This document shows, piece after piece, positions 34,051 through 44,400 of a DNA stretch of 56,439 nt (the first letter of the stretch is position 1; the number at the start of each line of letters is the position of its first letter). Origin of the DNA: CAJXII01 sp965242915 (GTDB lineage: Bacteria; Campylobacterota; Campylobacteria; Campylobacterales; Arcobacteraceae); contig CBDETN010000018.1 of assembly GCA_965242915.1 (NCBI GenBank), positions 1 to 56,439 on the forward strand. The letters run 5' to 3'. The notes below the pieces were generated by a model. The model had not been told where the DNA came from. It searched no databases and saw nothing but the letters and a program-made list of their open reading frames with translations. The translations under genes and the position numbers were made by a program.

Positions 34051-35148
34051 CTACTTTAGTTGAGAAAAATCCATCAATGGTGACTGTACTTGGATATAAA
34101 AATCCACCATAAACCATAATATTAAACCATATACGAAAACTCCAAAAAAGATTTTGCTTCTATTTTTTGTAAGTTCTTTAAGCTCTTGTACCTCCTTTTT
34201 AATATCTTCTATTATGTGACCATAGTATTGATCCTTTTTGTCAGATAATACCCCATTGTCAACCTTATCTTTAATTGACGGGGGGGTATTGTCTTTATTA
34301 AATATTTCATTTATTGTTCCGCCCTCTTTTAAAATATTTATACCACTTTGAAATTGCTTGGTAATAACAGTATTCAAATTTATATGAGCAAGATATTCAA
34401 CAACTTCACTATCAGATTTACCAGATTTCTCAAATAATCTTAATAGATTAAAAATAGATAAATAATCTTCATAATATTTAAAATTGAGTTTAAATGGGAG
34501 TTTGTATATATATTCCGTATGCTCTTTGTATGTAAAATGCAGAAACTTTACTATTAAAAAGAATGAGGCAATAAAAATTACAGAATATATTATAGGCAGA
34601 AACTTATTTGCTATATAAATTGGGGTATCTATTGTAGCATTACTTAATTGTGCCATACTGTCTCTATTAAAAGATATATGTTCTATTAAGATATCATTCA
34701 TTAAAAATAGTGTAATAAAAAATAAGATAAGATATTTACCTTCATTTACAAAATTTTTTACTATTATTTTAGTTATAGATAAAGATTGATTTTGTCTAAA
34801 ATCTTCCAATAGTGATAAAGCTTCATTAAAATCATCATGCTCTAATAATATTGCTTCTATTTTACTTAAAAAAGAGTGTTTAAAAAGAACATCCGCTACA
34901 TTCAATCCATTATCTAAATCTTTAATCATCCTCTTTAAAATATAGTTAATCTGTAAGTATCTAGCATCTTGTTTATGTTTAATATAATATTCACATGAAT
35001 TATTCAAAGATTCATTGGAACTACTTCTTGCTATCAAAAATTGAACAAACAGTTCTTTTTGTTTTTTTAATCTAGAGTCCTCACCTAATATATAATCAGA
35101 TAGTTCAAATTCTTCTATAGCTTGAAAAGCAGATATCATATTACTCAT
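34051..35148 (-). CDS. GspF/PilR-like inner-membrane platform protein
   Basis: A 365-aa polytopic protein with three to four membrane helices: about residues 132-150, 185-205, and a C-terminal helix (FFGVFVYGLILWFMV). Two cytoplasmic four-helix repeats typical of the T2SF fold precede the helices. It recruits the assembly ATPase to the pilus base. It overlaps that ATPase gene by 8 bp. The coding strand has a run of seven C at 34280-34286 (within DNTPPSIKD), a slippage-prone tract that could switch the gene on and off. Confidence 0.75.
   Translation of the reverse strand: MSNMISAFQAIEEFELSDYILGEDSRLKKQKELFVQFLIARSSSNESLNNSCEYYIKHKQDARYLQINYILKRMIKDLDNGLNVADVLFKHSFLSKIEAILLEHDDFNEALSLLEDFRQNQSLSITKIIVKNFVNEGKYLILFFITLFLMNDILIEHISFNRDSMAQLSNATIDTPIYIANKFLPIIYSVIFIASFFLIVKFLHFTYKEHTEYIYKLPFKLNFKYYEDYLSIFNLLRLFEKSGKSDSEVVEYLAHINLNTVITKQFQSGINILKEGGTINEIFNKDNTPPSIKDKVDNGVLSDKKDQYYGHIIEDIKKEVQELKELTKNRSKIFFGVFVYGLILWFMVDFYIQVQSPLMDFSQLK
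34280..34286. repeat. poly-G/C tract (7 bp) inside the platform gene
   Basis: Seven consecutive G on the plus strand (C7 in the coding sense) lie within an AT-rich gene. In Campylobacterota, tracts of this kind are the usual substrate for slipped-strand phase variation. A +/-1 change would frameshift the gene at about residue 290 of 365. The tract is in frame as sequenced. Confidence 0.6.
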
Positions 35149-36724
35149 GATTTATCCTTTCATTGATATCAATAATCCCATCTTTTTGTCTTTCTAACAA
35201 TGAATCTTGGTATGTATCTACTAGATTATTTGATAATAAATATTCATAAATTTTATGAGCCATAATTTTTTCAGATATCATTATTTTTGCTTTTTTATTT
35301 AAATTAACCTTTTCATAAATAAGTTGTTCACCTGAATAACCATGAACACAAGAATTACAGCCTTCTTTGTTTACTGTAAATCCATCCTCCTGTTTAGTTC
35401 TACACTGTTGACATAAAGCAGGAATCAATCTTTGTGATATAACTTTATTCAAGGTATCACCAACTATTGTGTGAGGTACATTCATAGTATCTATAAGTCT
35501 AGTTAATGTTGATACAAAGTTTGGTGTATGAATTGTAGATAATACTAAATGATCTGTAATAGCAAAACCAAACATCTTGTTTGCATCTTCACTACTTCTT
35601 GCTTCAACAACTCCAATAACTCCATTATTTTGTCTTAATTGATCTTCAAGGAAGGAATCAAATGTAATGTTATATTTATTGTCTTTTGCATTAGTTTTAA
35701 GTTGTCTCATAGTTGTGTTGTTAATTCTTTTCTCAATAGGATTACCAAGTAATGCAACATCTTTTTTATACTTATTTGCTAACATATCTAGCAAAGCATT
35801 TAGTGTCCAAGTTTTACCTTGTCTGGTACCACCTGTAATTAATATACTACCACTATTGTAAGTACCTATTTTTTCAAGGTCTAATATTGCTTTATCACTA
35901 AAGCCTAATTCTTTAAGGGTTTTAACATCACTATCAATTTTATCACTTCTTAAAGTTATAACACCACCATCAATGGTATGAGCTATATTAACTCTCCACA
36001 ACATCCTAATATTTTTGATTTCTGTAAATATATCAAAATCAATACTCATACCATGAGTATAAGTTACTTTACCCATATTTGCTAATGATGAAAATAATTG
36101 ATTTTTATAAATTTTGGATACAATTCCCATCCATTCACCCCATATACCATCAATATTAAATTTTATTTTTACTTCAGCTTGAAAAGATAGGAACTTAATA
36201 TCACTTGCTCCAAAACTTGTACCGGTATCCATAACTTTTTTAATAAAAGTACTTATTCCTATATCATTTTCATAAACAAGTAAATAATCATCTTTATTTT
36301 TAATATGAAAAATGTTAGTCATTGTTTGACTAGTTACAAGTATGATGTCAATATTATTGTCTACTGCAATTACCCTTGCATCAAAAGGATTTACACATAA
36401 CATAAGCTTTCTATTATCACTTTTTCTTTTTACATAGAAATATTCCAACTCTCTATATTTCTTTAATCTTTTAGAATATTGGTCATGTTTTTCATTATCT
36501 TCTTGATTTAATCCCTCAAGCTCATAATTTTCTTCTAATAGATAATCACTTTCTATAAATTCAATATTTAGAATACTAGCGATACCTTTGTATGTTACTT
36601 TTGCTTCAGTAACTTGCAGTATTTCATAAAAAGTATAATCCTCAATTTTTTTATTATTATTTAATGTTTGATATATAATATTATTGTCTAAATAGTACTT
36701 TAAAAGTTTTTTATTGATTAACAT
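35141..36724 (-). CDS. PilQ/GspE-type pilus assembly ATPase
   Basis: A 527-aa hexameric secretion ATPase. Walker A is ILITGGTRQGKTWTLNALLD (about residue 290), the Walker B region is GVIGVVEARSSEDANK (the usual GE-R pattern), and the His box is LVLSTIHTPNFVSTLTRL. A C-terminal tetra-Cys motif (CQQC, then CNSC about 16 residues later) would bind zinc. It powers pilus extension. It lies between the secretin (6 bp) and the platform protein (overlap 8 bp). Confidence 0.85.
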   Translation of the reverse strand: MLINKKLLKYYLDNNIIYQTLNNNKKIEDYTFYEILQVTEAKVTYKGIASILNIEFIESDYLLEENYELEGLNQEDNEKHDQYSKRLKKYRELEYFYVKRKSDNRKLMLCVNPFDARVIAVDNNIDIILVTSQTMTNIFHIKNKDDYLLVYENDIGISTFIKKVMDTGTSFGASDIKFLSFQAEVKIKFNIDGIWGEWMGIVSKIYKNQLFSSLANMGKVTYTHGMSIDFDIFTEIKNIRMLWRVNIAHTIDGGVITLRSDKIDSDVKTLKELGFSDKAILDLEKIGTYNSGSILITGGTRQGKTWTLNALLDMLANKYKKDVALLGNPIEKRINNTTMRQLKTNAKDNKYNITFDSFLEDQLRQNNGVIGVVEARSSEDANKMFGFAITDHLVLSTIHTPNFVSTLTRLIDTMNVPHTIVGDTLNKVISQRLIPALCQQCRTKQEDGFTVNKEGCNSCVHGYSGEQLIYEKVNLNKKAKIMISEKIMAHKIYEYLLSNNLVDTYQDSLLERQKDGIIDINERINHE

Positions 36725-36729
36725 TTATT

Positions 36730-38523
36730 TTAGTATCCTCTTGTAACTTTTACTTCTGTAATAATATATGTTCGTTCTTTATCATCATGCTTATCTGATG
36801 ATATTGCATCTGTAAAAGAATAATTCTCTAACCCGGGTATTGCTGTTTTCTTATTATTTTTGCTTCTAACTTCATAATGATTTAAAATATAAGGTACATT
36901 ATTTTGTAAAGTAATTGTATTAAAATGTGATTGCTCATCCGTATCAGGAGTTTGTACGGTATTACTACCAGCTGTTCTATTTACAAACTGTTTTAAATCA
37001 TTAATAGTTAAAAATAATTCTAAAGCTATTTTATTTCCACTCATTGTTCTTGCAAAAGTTGCGATAAAACTACCATCACTAATACTAGAAGGTGTCATAT
37101 CAGTAGTTGTCACACCATCACTTACACTTGAATCAATATTTGAAATATAACCTCTATTGCTTGCTATTTTTTCTACTCTTAATTGATTATTATTAGATAA
37201 AAATGAAATGGTATGTTCTACTTTAGCTTTACCATAAGTATTTAAATAGTTTAATATTGCGGTAGTTGTACCATCATTAAAATTCATATTAAAATTTGGG
37301 GTAGTAATATTCGTATTTAAAGTTCCCTTTGTTATCCCATAAGTAATAAAATCATTAATTTTACCACTTAAGTTGATCCCTCTGTCTTTAATTATACTTG
37401 TAGTATATTTATAAAATTTTAATTCTATTTTTATTTGCTCTTTAAATTTATCATTTAAATTGTTAATTACTTTAGTAATAGTTTTGATTCTTTTAGGATA
37501 ATCAGTGACACTTATTTGACCAAGTTCTGAAATATAAGAAAATCCACCCTTGTCACTTATAAGATTTTTTAACATATTACTTACTTTTTTAGAAATATTA
37601 CTTCTATATGCTGATACAAGTGAACTAGTACCGCTTGAACTAGTACTGCTTGAACTAATACTGCTTGTTTTATTATTGGATTTAGTACTAGTAGATGAAC
37701 CTGCAATACTCCCTGCACTTGATGATATATTAGCAATAAACTTAGTATCTTTTACTGGAAATTCAAAGTCTAGTAAGACTGTTTTCATTCTAGAGTGTAT
37801 TAAATTCATACCATCAAATTCAATATCAATTCCAATTAAATTAGTTGCATAAATTAAACAGTCAGCTAAATTTCCACTAAAATAAAAATTTGCCGGCACA
37901 CTTGCTAACTTACCTAAATCATTTGGATTATATATAATACCTGTATCTCTAATTAGTTCATTAAAAACTATATCAAAAGGGGCATACCCTTTAATTTCAA
38001 CTTTTATATCTTTTAAAATTTTATAAGAGTTGTTCTGTATCTTTTCAATTTCTACAATCGCATACTTACCATCATTTTTAATATCTAAACTGTATCCTTG
38101 TACCTTTAGGTATAGCTTTATATCATTTTCAGTTCTAATATTGTCAGTCGATATTGTTGATGTAAATTCTTTACCGTTATTTATTACATAAACCTTTTGT
38201 GTAAGAACCGATGCTTTTCTAAAGATTGATTCAGCATTTTCGCCTTTAGATATTTCAAATTTTTCTATATGTGTAGCTTCAGGCTTAATATTTGTTTTCT
38301 TTCCATACTTTAGTGCATGACCAGCTTGAACTAATTTATCTAGATTTCTTTTGTTTTCTAAAGAAAAAGAATGTTTATATTTTTTATCATCTTGCCTTAA
38401 ATTATTTTTAGAACATCCTACAAGTAAAAAACAAGTTAAAAGAGAAAATCCAATTCTTTTTGCAAAAGTAGTATTGTTATTCGAATTGTCATCTAAAAAT
38501 GCAATTTTGTAAATATTATTCAT
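36730..38523 (-). CDS. PilN-like type IVb pilus secretin (lipoprotein)
   Basis: A 597-aa outer-membrane channel. A lipobox (FLLVGCSKNN, Cys about residue 37) follows a long cytoplasmic-looking start, so lipidation rather than a plain signal peptide is likely. The periplasmic part has the secretin N-domain fold (FDIVFNELIRDTGIIYN), a Ser/Thr-rich stretch of about 40 residues (SSSTSSSGTSSL, near residue 290), and the C-terminal secretin domain (FIATFARTMSGNKIALELFL and NNVPYILNHYEV). Length and Ser-rich insert match PilN/BfpB. It overlaps the upstream gene by 8 bp. Confidence 0.8.
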   Translation of the reverse strand: MNNIYKIAFLDDNSNNNTTFAKRIGFSLLTCFLLVGCSKNNLRQDDKKYKHSFSLENKRNLDKLVQAGHALKYGKKTNIKPEATHIEKFEISKGENAESIFRKASVLTQKVYVINNGKEFTSTISTDNIRTENDIKLYLKVQGYSLDIKNDGKYAIVEIEKIQNNSYKILKDIKVEIKGYAPFDIVFNELIRDTGIIYNPNDLGKLASVPANFYFSGNLADCLIYATNLIGIDIEFDGMNLIHSRMKTVLLDFEFPVKDTKFIANISSSAGSIAGSSTSTKSNNKTSSISSSSTSSSGTSSLVSAYRSNISKKVSNMLKNLISDKGGFSYISELGQISVTDYPKRIKTITKVINNLNDKFKEQIKIELKFYKYTTSIIKDRGINLSGKINDFITYGITKGTLNTNITTPNFNMNFNDGTTTAILNYLNTYGKAKVEHTISFLSNNNQLRVEKIASNRGYISNIDSSVSDGVTTTDMTPSSISDGSFIATFARTMSGNKIALELFLTINDLKQFVNRTAGSNTVQTPDTDEQSHFNTITLQNNVPYILNHYEVRSKNNKKTAIPGLENYSFTDAISSDKHDDKERTYIITEVKVTRGY

Positions 38524-39133
38524 TTATATCCTTAATTAGTAAATATTTTGCCACAAAGCCATTATATTTACCAGTTAACTGACACCAGCCCAATGCATTA
38601 CAATTTAAAATATTAATTCTTTCACCAGAATTTAGTTTTGCGATAACAGGAGAACTTTTAGTTGCCTCTTTTCTTACATTTAAAATATGAGTATTAACAA
38701 AATAACTAGATGATACAGTATCATTAATATTAATCTCATTTATTGTCATTCCTAAATGATCTAATGATGGTTTATAAATTTCTAATTTACTGTTTATATT
38801 TTCATGAGTTTCTTCTTTTTGCATAGATGGTGGGAATAATAAATTAAGAAATGCTTTTTTAATTTTATCATTTGATTCAAGTTTCATAATTCTAGTTTCT
38901 AAAGAAGAAAGACCTGTTCTTATTATTGCTATCCTTTTATTAATATTTTGAAGTGATTGTTTTGACAAATTCTCATCAGCAATAACTTTTTGTAAATCAT
39001 TCATATTCCTTGTAACAACTAATCCAATTCCCTCTAGTTTATATTCTAGATCTTCAATATCTGCTTGAGCCTGTAATAACAGTGGAGATAAACATAATGC
39101 AATTAGCATTATTTTAATTTTATTCATGTGCAA
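38516..39133 (-). CDS. periplasmic coiled-coil protein with SH3 domain
   Basis: A 205-aa exported protein: signal peptide (IKIMLIALCLSPLLLQAQ), a coiled coil (about residues 27-95), and a bacterial SH3-like domain at the C-terminus (HILNVRKEATKSSPVIAKLN, GWCQLTGKYNGFVAKYLL). SH3 domains of this kind bind peptidoglycan or peptides, so it may anchor the pilus machine in the wall, like PilL/TcpQ-type components. It is the first complete gene of the operon and overlaps the secretin gene by 8 bp. Confidence 0.65.
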   Translation of the reverse strand: MHMNKIKIMLIALCLSPLLLQAQADIEDLEYKLEGIGLVVTRNMNDLQKVIADENLSKQSLQNINKRIAIIRTGLSSLETRIMKLESNDKIKKAFLNLLFPPSMQKEETHENINSKLEIYKPSLDHLGMTINEININDTVSSSYFVNTHILNVRKEATKSSPVIAKLNSGERINILNCNALGWCQLTGKYNGFVAKYLLIKDINE

Positions 39134-39152
39134 CCTTTTGTAATAATGGGAT

Positions 39153-39473
39153 TTATACTGTAAATTTCGTAAAACTATCTTTTCTATTTTTGCTATATTT
39201 ACTATCTAAAGTAATAGCATCATTTAGTATTTTTATAGCTATTACTAACTTCATTTCATGTCTGTTTAATTTTCTAATAGCAGTATTATTAAACTTTGTA
39301 GTAGACATAACAACACCTTCAATTAAATTATAAATCTTTATTAAATCATATGCAGGTTCTGCATTATGATTTTCTCTATGCAGCTTTAATTCATCATCAA
39401 TAAAATATTGTAAAGCTTCTATAGAATATATACCATCAATATCATTGACAATATAAAACCTTGTTTTTTTGTT
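39153..39473 (-). pseudogene. open frame without a start, upstream of the pilus operon
   Basis: The minus strand is open for 106 codons (KTRFYIVNDIDGIYSIEALQ ... DSFTKFTV, then TAA at 39153). It begins after a TGA (39474-39476) and lacks a plausible start in its first half; the first internal ATG (MSTTKFNNTAIRKL) would give only ~51 residues. It is helical and Lys/Asn-rich. It may be a 5'-truncated first gene of the operon or a short gene. The region from here to the IS (39477-39672) is AT-rich with no other gene and is the likely place for the operon promoter. Confidence 0.45.
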
Positions 39474-39696
39474 TCAACGAATTATAACAGAACAAAATAG
39501 CCAAAAAGTTTCATTTTGAAATTTTTTGCAAAAATCACTCCCAAAAAGACACCGTATCACTTTTTATCTAGACACTTTTGATAGAAAAGTACTATGAAAA
39601 TTAGTGCTTTAAAGATGAAATTTATTTCATCGTAAACAAGTAAAAGGGTATTGGCTTTTGAATAATTGCCAATTTATAAACTCGTTCCAACTCTCT

Positions 39697-41457
39697 GAGA
39701 CTGTGAAATAACTATATTTACAGTCTCAATATAATAAAAAAATACACTATAATTTCATCAAATACAAATCAATATTTTGATATAATAATATCATATAAAG
39801 CCATATACAATAGGCTTTAAAAGGTATTTTATGACTACTAAATATAAACAAGGTCAAGAAAGAAATCAACCACAATTATTTCCACCAAGTATTGATGATT
39901 ATGTAGATGAAGATAATAGTGTAAGAGTAATAGAATCATATGTAAATATATTGGATTTAGAAAAATTAGGATTTGATGATACTAGAAAAAGTGATAGGAT
40001 AGATGGTCAGAAAGCTTATAATCCATCATTACTATTAAAGATATATATCTATGGATATATAAATAAAATTAGAAGCAGTAGAGCTTTAGAAAAAGAGATT
40101 AAAAGAAATATAGAACTAATATGGTTAACTTCTGGATTAACACCAAGCTATCATACAATTGCGGACTTTAGAAAAAATAATCCAAAAGCTTTAAAACAAG
40201 TATTTAAAGAATTTGTACTATTGTGTAAAAATGTTAATTTAATAGGAGATGGTATAAAAGCTTTAGATGGTGCATTTTTAAGAGCTAATGCTTCTAAAAA
40301 TCAACTTATTATGAAAAAAACTTTAGATAAAGATTTAACTAAAGTTGAAGATGAGATAGAGAAATATTTAAAGCTATTAGAGTTTTCAGATAAACAAATA
40401 CAACCATTAACTATAACTAGTAAATTACCTAAAGATTTAAGAAAATTAAAATATCAACAAAAAGAGTTATCAAATAATTTAAAATTATTAGAAAAGTTAA
40501 ATAAAACTCAATATAATAAAACAGACCCTGATGCAACTTTAATGAAAAAACCATCACATAACCTTATGGCTTATAATTCACAAATAGTAGTAGATAGTAC
40601 ATTTAAATTTATAGTGGCTACTAATATATCTACAAAAGGTAATGATTTCAATCAACTTCATAAAATGTCACAAGAAACTAAAGAAAATCTAGAAGTTAAT
40701 AAATTAGATATAGTAGCTGATACAGGATATTATAGTGGTAAAGAATTTAAAAAGTGTGTTGAAGATAATATTAATGCAATAGTTCCAGAAGCTAATAAGC
40801 AACAAGCACAAATAGATAAAGGTAAGTTTCCAAAAGATAAATTTAATTATGATAAAGAAAATGATTGTTATATTTGTCCTAATAATAAACAATTAAATAA
40901 AAGAGCTACCATACAAATAAAAAATAATAAAATTAGTTTTAAATATACAGGAACAAGTCTAGTATGTAAAGCTTGTCCGTTAAAAGATAAATGTATTCCA
41001 ACTAAAACACCGTATAAACAACTATATAGATGGGAATATGAACATATTACAGAACAACATAATAAAAAAATGAAAATACAAGAATATAAAGATATAGTTA
41101 AAAAAAGAGGTTCAATAGTTGAACATCCATTTGGAACTATAAAAAGAACACTTGGATGGGATCATTTTTTAGTAAGAGGTAAAAATAAAGTATCAGGTGA
41201 AAATGCCTTGATAATGTTTACCTATAATTTTAAACGAATGTTAAATCTTATAGGGATAAATCTATTTCAAAAACTTATACTATCCATACAAAAAGGTAAT
41301 TTAACACAAATAAGAAAAGATATAGAAGAGTATATCTTGATATATGCAATGAATTTAGAATATTACTTTAGATTTATTAAATTATTTGGAATTTATAAAA
41401 ATCAAAAACTTGATTGCTGAAATAACCTAAAAATTATTTAGGTTATTTCACAGTCTC
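39697..41457 (+). mobile_element. IS1182-family element inserted in a palindromic repeat
   Basis: The ends are inverted repeats GAGACTGTGAAATAAC (39697) and its complement ending CAGTCTC (41457). The left end also has a sub-terminal inverted copy that makes a 33-bp hairpin (39696-39728). Outside lie CTCGTTCCAACTCTCT and AGAGAGTGGGAACTAGGGGA, arms of a palindrome also found at 30015-30090. The end repeat plus the arms form one longer palindrome, so the exact boundary and the target duplication cannot be fixed by eye. A stem-loop (41419-41449) after the transposase stop is a likely terminator. Confidence 0.85.
39831..41420 (+). CDS. IS1182-family transposase
   Basis: A 529-aa DDE transposase. 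The N-terminal DUF772-like part begins KYKQGQERNQPQLFPPSIDD, with RKSDRIDGQKAYNPSLLLKI and TPSYHTIADFRKNNPKALKQ. The catalytic core has D in LDGAFLRANASKNQ and in VADTGYYSGKE, and E in RGSIVEHPFGTIKR. A Cys-rich insert (CKACPLKDKC) is typical. The frame is intact, so the element may be mobile. Confidence 0.92.
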   Translation: MTTKYKQGQERNQPQLFPPSIDDYVDEDNSVRVIESYVNILDLEKLGFDDTRKSDRIDGQKAYNPSLLLKIYIYGYINKIRSSRALEKEIKRNIELIWLTSGLTPSYHTIADFRKNNPKALKQVFKEFVLLCKNVNLIGDGIKALDGAFLRANASKNQLIMKKTLDKDLTKVEDEIEKYLKLLEFSDKQIQPLTITSKLPKDLRKLKYQQKELSNNLKLLEKLNKTQYNKTDPDATLMKKPSHNLMAYNSQIVVDSTFKFIVATNISTKGNDFNQLHKMSQETKENLEVNKLDIVADTGYYSGKEFKKCVEDNINAIVPEANKQQAQIDKGKFPKDKFNYDKENDCYICPNNKQLNKRATIQIKNNKISFKYTGTSLVCKACPLKDKCIPTKTPYKQLYRWEYEHITEQHNKKMKIQEYKDIVKKRGSIVEHPFGTIKRTLGWDHFLVRGKNKVSGENALIMFTYNFKRMLNLIGINLFQKLILSIQKGNLTQIRKDIEEYILIYAMNLEYYFRFIKLFGIYKNQKLDC

Positions 41458-41484
41458 AGAGAGTGGGAACTAGGGGAATAATTT

Positions 41485-44400
41485 TTATTTTATTTTATAT
41501 GCAAAAGTATATAAAACCGGTAAATATATAAGATTTAAAACAGTTCCCCAAGCAAGTCCAAAACCAAGAGCTATTGCAATAGGCTGAAAAATAACAGCTT
41601 GACCGGTTGGAAAAAATATCAATGAACTCATACCTATCAATGTTGTTATTGTTGTAAGTATAATAGGTCTGAATCTTTTTGTGGCTCTATAAAAAACATC
41701 ATCAAGTGTTTTTGCTTTTTTCAAATAAGTCATCATAATGATACCGTCATTGATAACAACTCCTGCTAATCCCAAAGCTCCAATCATAGCAGCCATACTA
41801 AGATTTATCCCCATTATTGAATGTCCTACTAGAACACCTAAAAGTGAAAAAGGTATAATACTCATCACAATAAATGTTTCTCTAAATGAGTTAAACAGAT
41901 ATAACATAGCTAGCATTATAAGTACGATTGACAATGATGATGCTAGCATCATATCATTTTTTAACTCTTTATTTTTAGAAGCTTCACCTTTTAGTACAAT
42001 TTTGACACCATCTTGCTTTATTTGACTTAATAATGGTTCTAATCTCTCTAAAGCTTCATTTGCTGTTAAGATATCCGGATTTACATTTGCAAAAACATAA
42101 AAGTTTACTTCCCCGTTATCTTTGATAAGTTTTTCCAATGATTTTTGTACATTAAAATCACAAACCTCGTTCAGCCTTACTATTGTTCCATCTTTTAAAA
42201 GTATTTCACTTGTTTTAAAATTTTCAAAGTCATCTTTATTGATACTTTTTATTTTAAGGTCAAGCATACTTGAGTGGTCAAAACTAACGGAGAGTTTTTT
42301 CAGCATATACATATTTGATAAATATCTTCCAATATAAACTTCATCAATCCCTAAACTTTCCCCGTAAGAGTTAACTTTTAATTTTATCTCATCAATACCA
42401 AATTTTACTGTATTTGAAACTGTTTTAATCCCCTTATAACTTTTAAGTTCATTGTCAAGTTTATTGATATATTTTATAATCTTTTGATTGCTTGAAGATA
42501 CAAGTCCAATTTTTATATCAGATTTGATAGGACCTACTTTTTTTTCTAAAATAGCCAAATCTTCTAAATTATATTTTTCCTTATATTGCTTTTTATCCAA
42601 AAACTTTTTTAATCTTTTTGCAATTTGTTGTGATTTTTGTGTTCGGGTTCTACCTTTGTCATCATAATAAAAACTCAAATATGGTGTGACATATTTATCA
42701 ATTATATTATCTGGTTTTAACTCTTGCAATTCAACTGTCATATACATTACATAAGGAAATCTCTCAGTTGTACTTCCACTGTCTCTTCTGTATCCGGCAA
42801 CAGAATCTATACTTTTAATAAAAAATTTATTTTTTTCTTTCATCAAATCTTTTTCAATATCTTGAACTATTTTAAATGAGTCTTCTAAAGTTGTATTCTT
42901 ATTAGCTTTCATAGAGATTTTTATATCAGTAGAATCAAATTTTGGAAACATTTGAAATCGTGAATTTTTTATATTTACAACAATTAGTAAAGGAACAATA
43001 ATTATGAATAAAACTAAAAAAGTTTTTTTCCAACGCATAAATAAGTGAATAATTTTACTGTAGTATTTGTTTGGTAATTCCCAAGATGTAACCTTTGCAC
43101 CAATTTTAAGTGTATGTGCTGCGTGAATTGGCAAAAAGACAAAAGACTCTATAAGTGAAGCCACAACCAATGCAGAAAGTGCAATAGGGATTAGTTTCAT
43201 AACTTCCCCCATAGTTCCACTTATCATCAAAATCGGTAAAAATGAAAACAGTGTAGTAAGAGAAGCTATTGTTACGGGTTTAACCATCTCAGAAGCTCCT
43301 CTAATTGCAGCTTCTTTTGGTTCCATCCCCTCTTCGATATGTTGTTGTATATTTTCACTTACTACAATTGCGTCATCTACTACAATTCCAATGGCTATTA
43401 AGACTCCTACAAGTGAAATCATATTTATTGTGTATCCTGAAAAATAAAAATAAATAGCAGCAATAACAAAAGATGTAGGGATACCAATAGCGATAATAAA
43501 TGACATTCGAGCATTGATAAGCAACATCACAAGAATAGTAATAAGTATGATTCCTAACATAATATTAGATACAACTATATTCAATCTGTCTTTAATCCTT
43601 TTACTATTGTCATCAGCAACTGTTATAGTTATATTTTGTTGATTTTGGTTTAATTGTGTTATGAGTTGTTCTATTTGTTTTGTTATCTCAATTGCATTTC
43701 CTGTGTCTTGTTGGTCAACAGCAATAGATAAAGCATTTTCTCCATTAAATGAATATAGTGTAGATGAGTCCTCATATTTTTTTGATACAAATGCAAAATC
43801 GCTTAAATATATTGTTTTATCTCCAATTTTCAATAATGTATTTCTTAAATCAGATGCTAGTTTTACTCCATTGTTAGTTGAGATATAATAGTGTTTATTT
43901 TTATCCTCAATAGTTCCAACCGGAAATATATATGATAAAGTAGATATAGCTGTAAAAATGTCATTTTGATTAAGACCCATCGCCTGAATCTTTTTTTCAT
44001 TTATCAAAAGTTCAAAATATTTATCACTATCTCCATAAATAGTAGCATCCCCAACTCCTTCAATAGCCAATATTTTACTTTTAAATTTTGTAGCGAAGGG
44101 TTTCATTTGGTCTGTTGATAATACTTTAGATGTAAGTGATATATCTATTAAACCTTTGTGCCGTTCGAGTACATTTACACTAGGTTCATCCATATCATCA
44201 GGAAGATTGCCTTTCATTAAAGATACAGCATCTTTAACTTTATTTGAAACATTGTATTTATTGTAACCTTTTTTCAGTTCAATGATAATTGAAAAACGAC
44301 TAGGGCTGATGATGGAAGATATATCATCAATACCCTCTATACTTTTTATATTGTCTTCTATCTCTATAACAGCCATTTTATTTAAGATATCAACACTTGC

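Noticed and set aside
37610..37690. Ser/Thr-rich repeat tract in the secretin gene as a separate repeat element
   Set aside because: It encodes a low-complexity linker (SSSTSSSGTSS) that is usual in this secretin family and is in frame.
39831..41420. IS1182 transposase as a DGR-associated enzyme
   Set aside because: It is a plain DDE transposase with its own inverted repeats and no reverse-transcriptase motif (YxDD).
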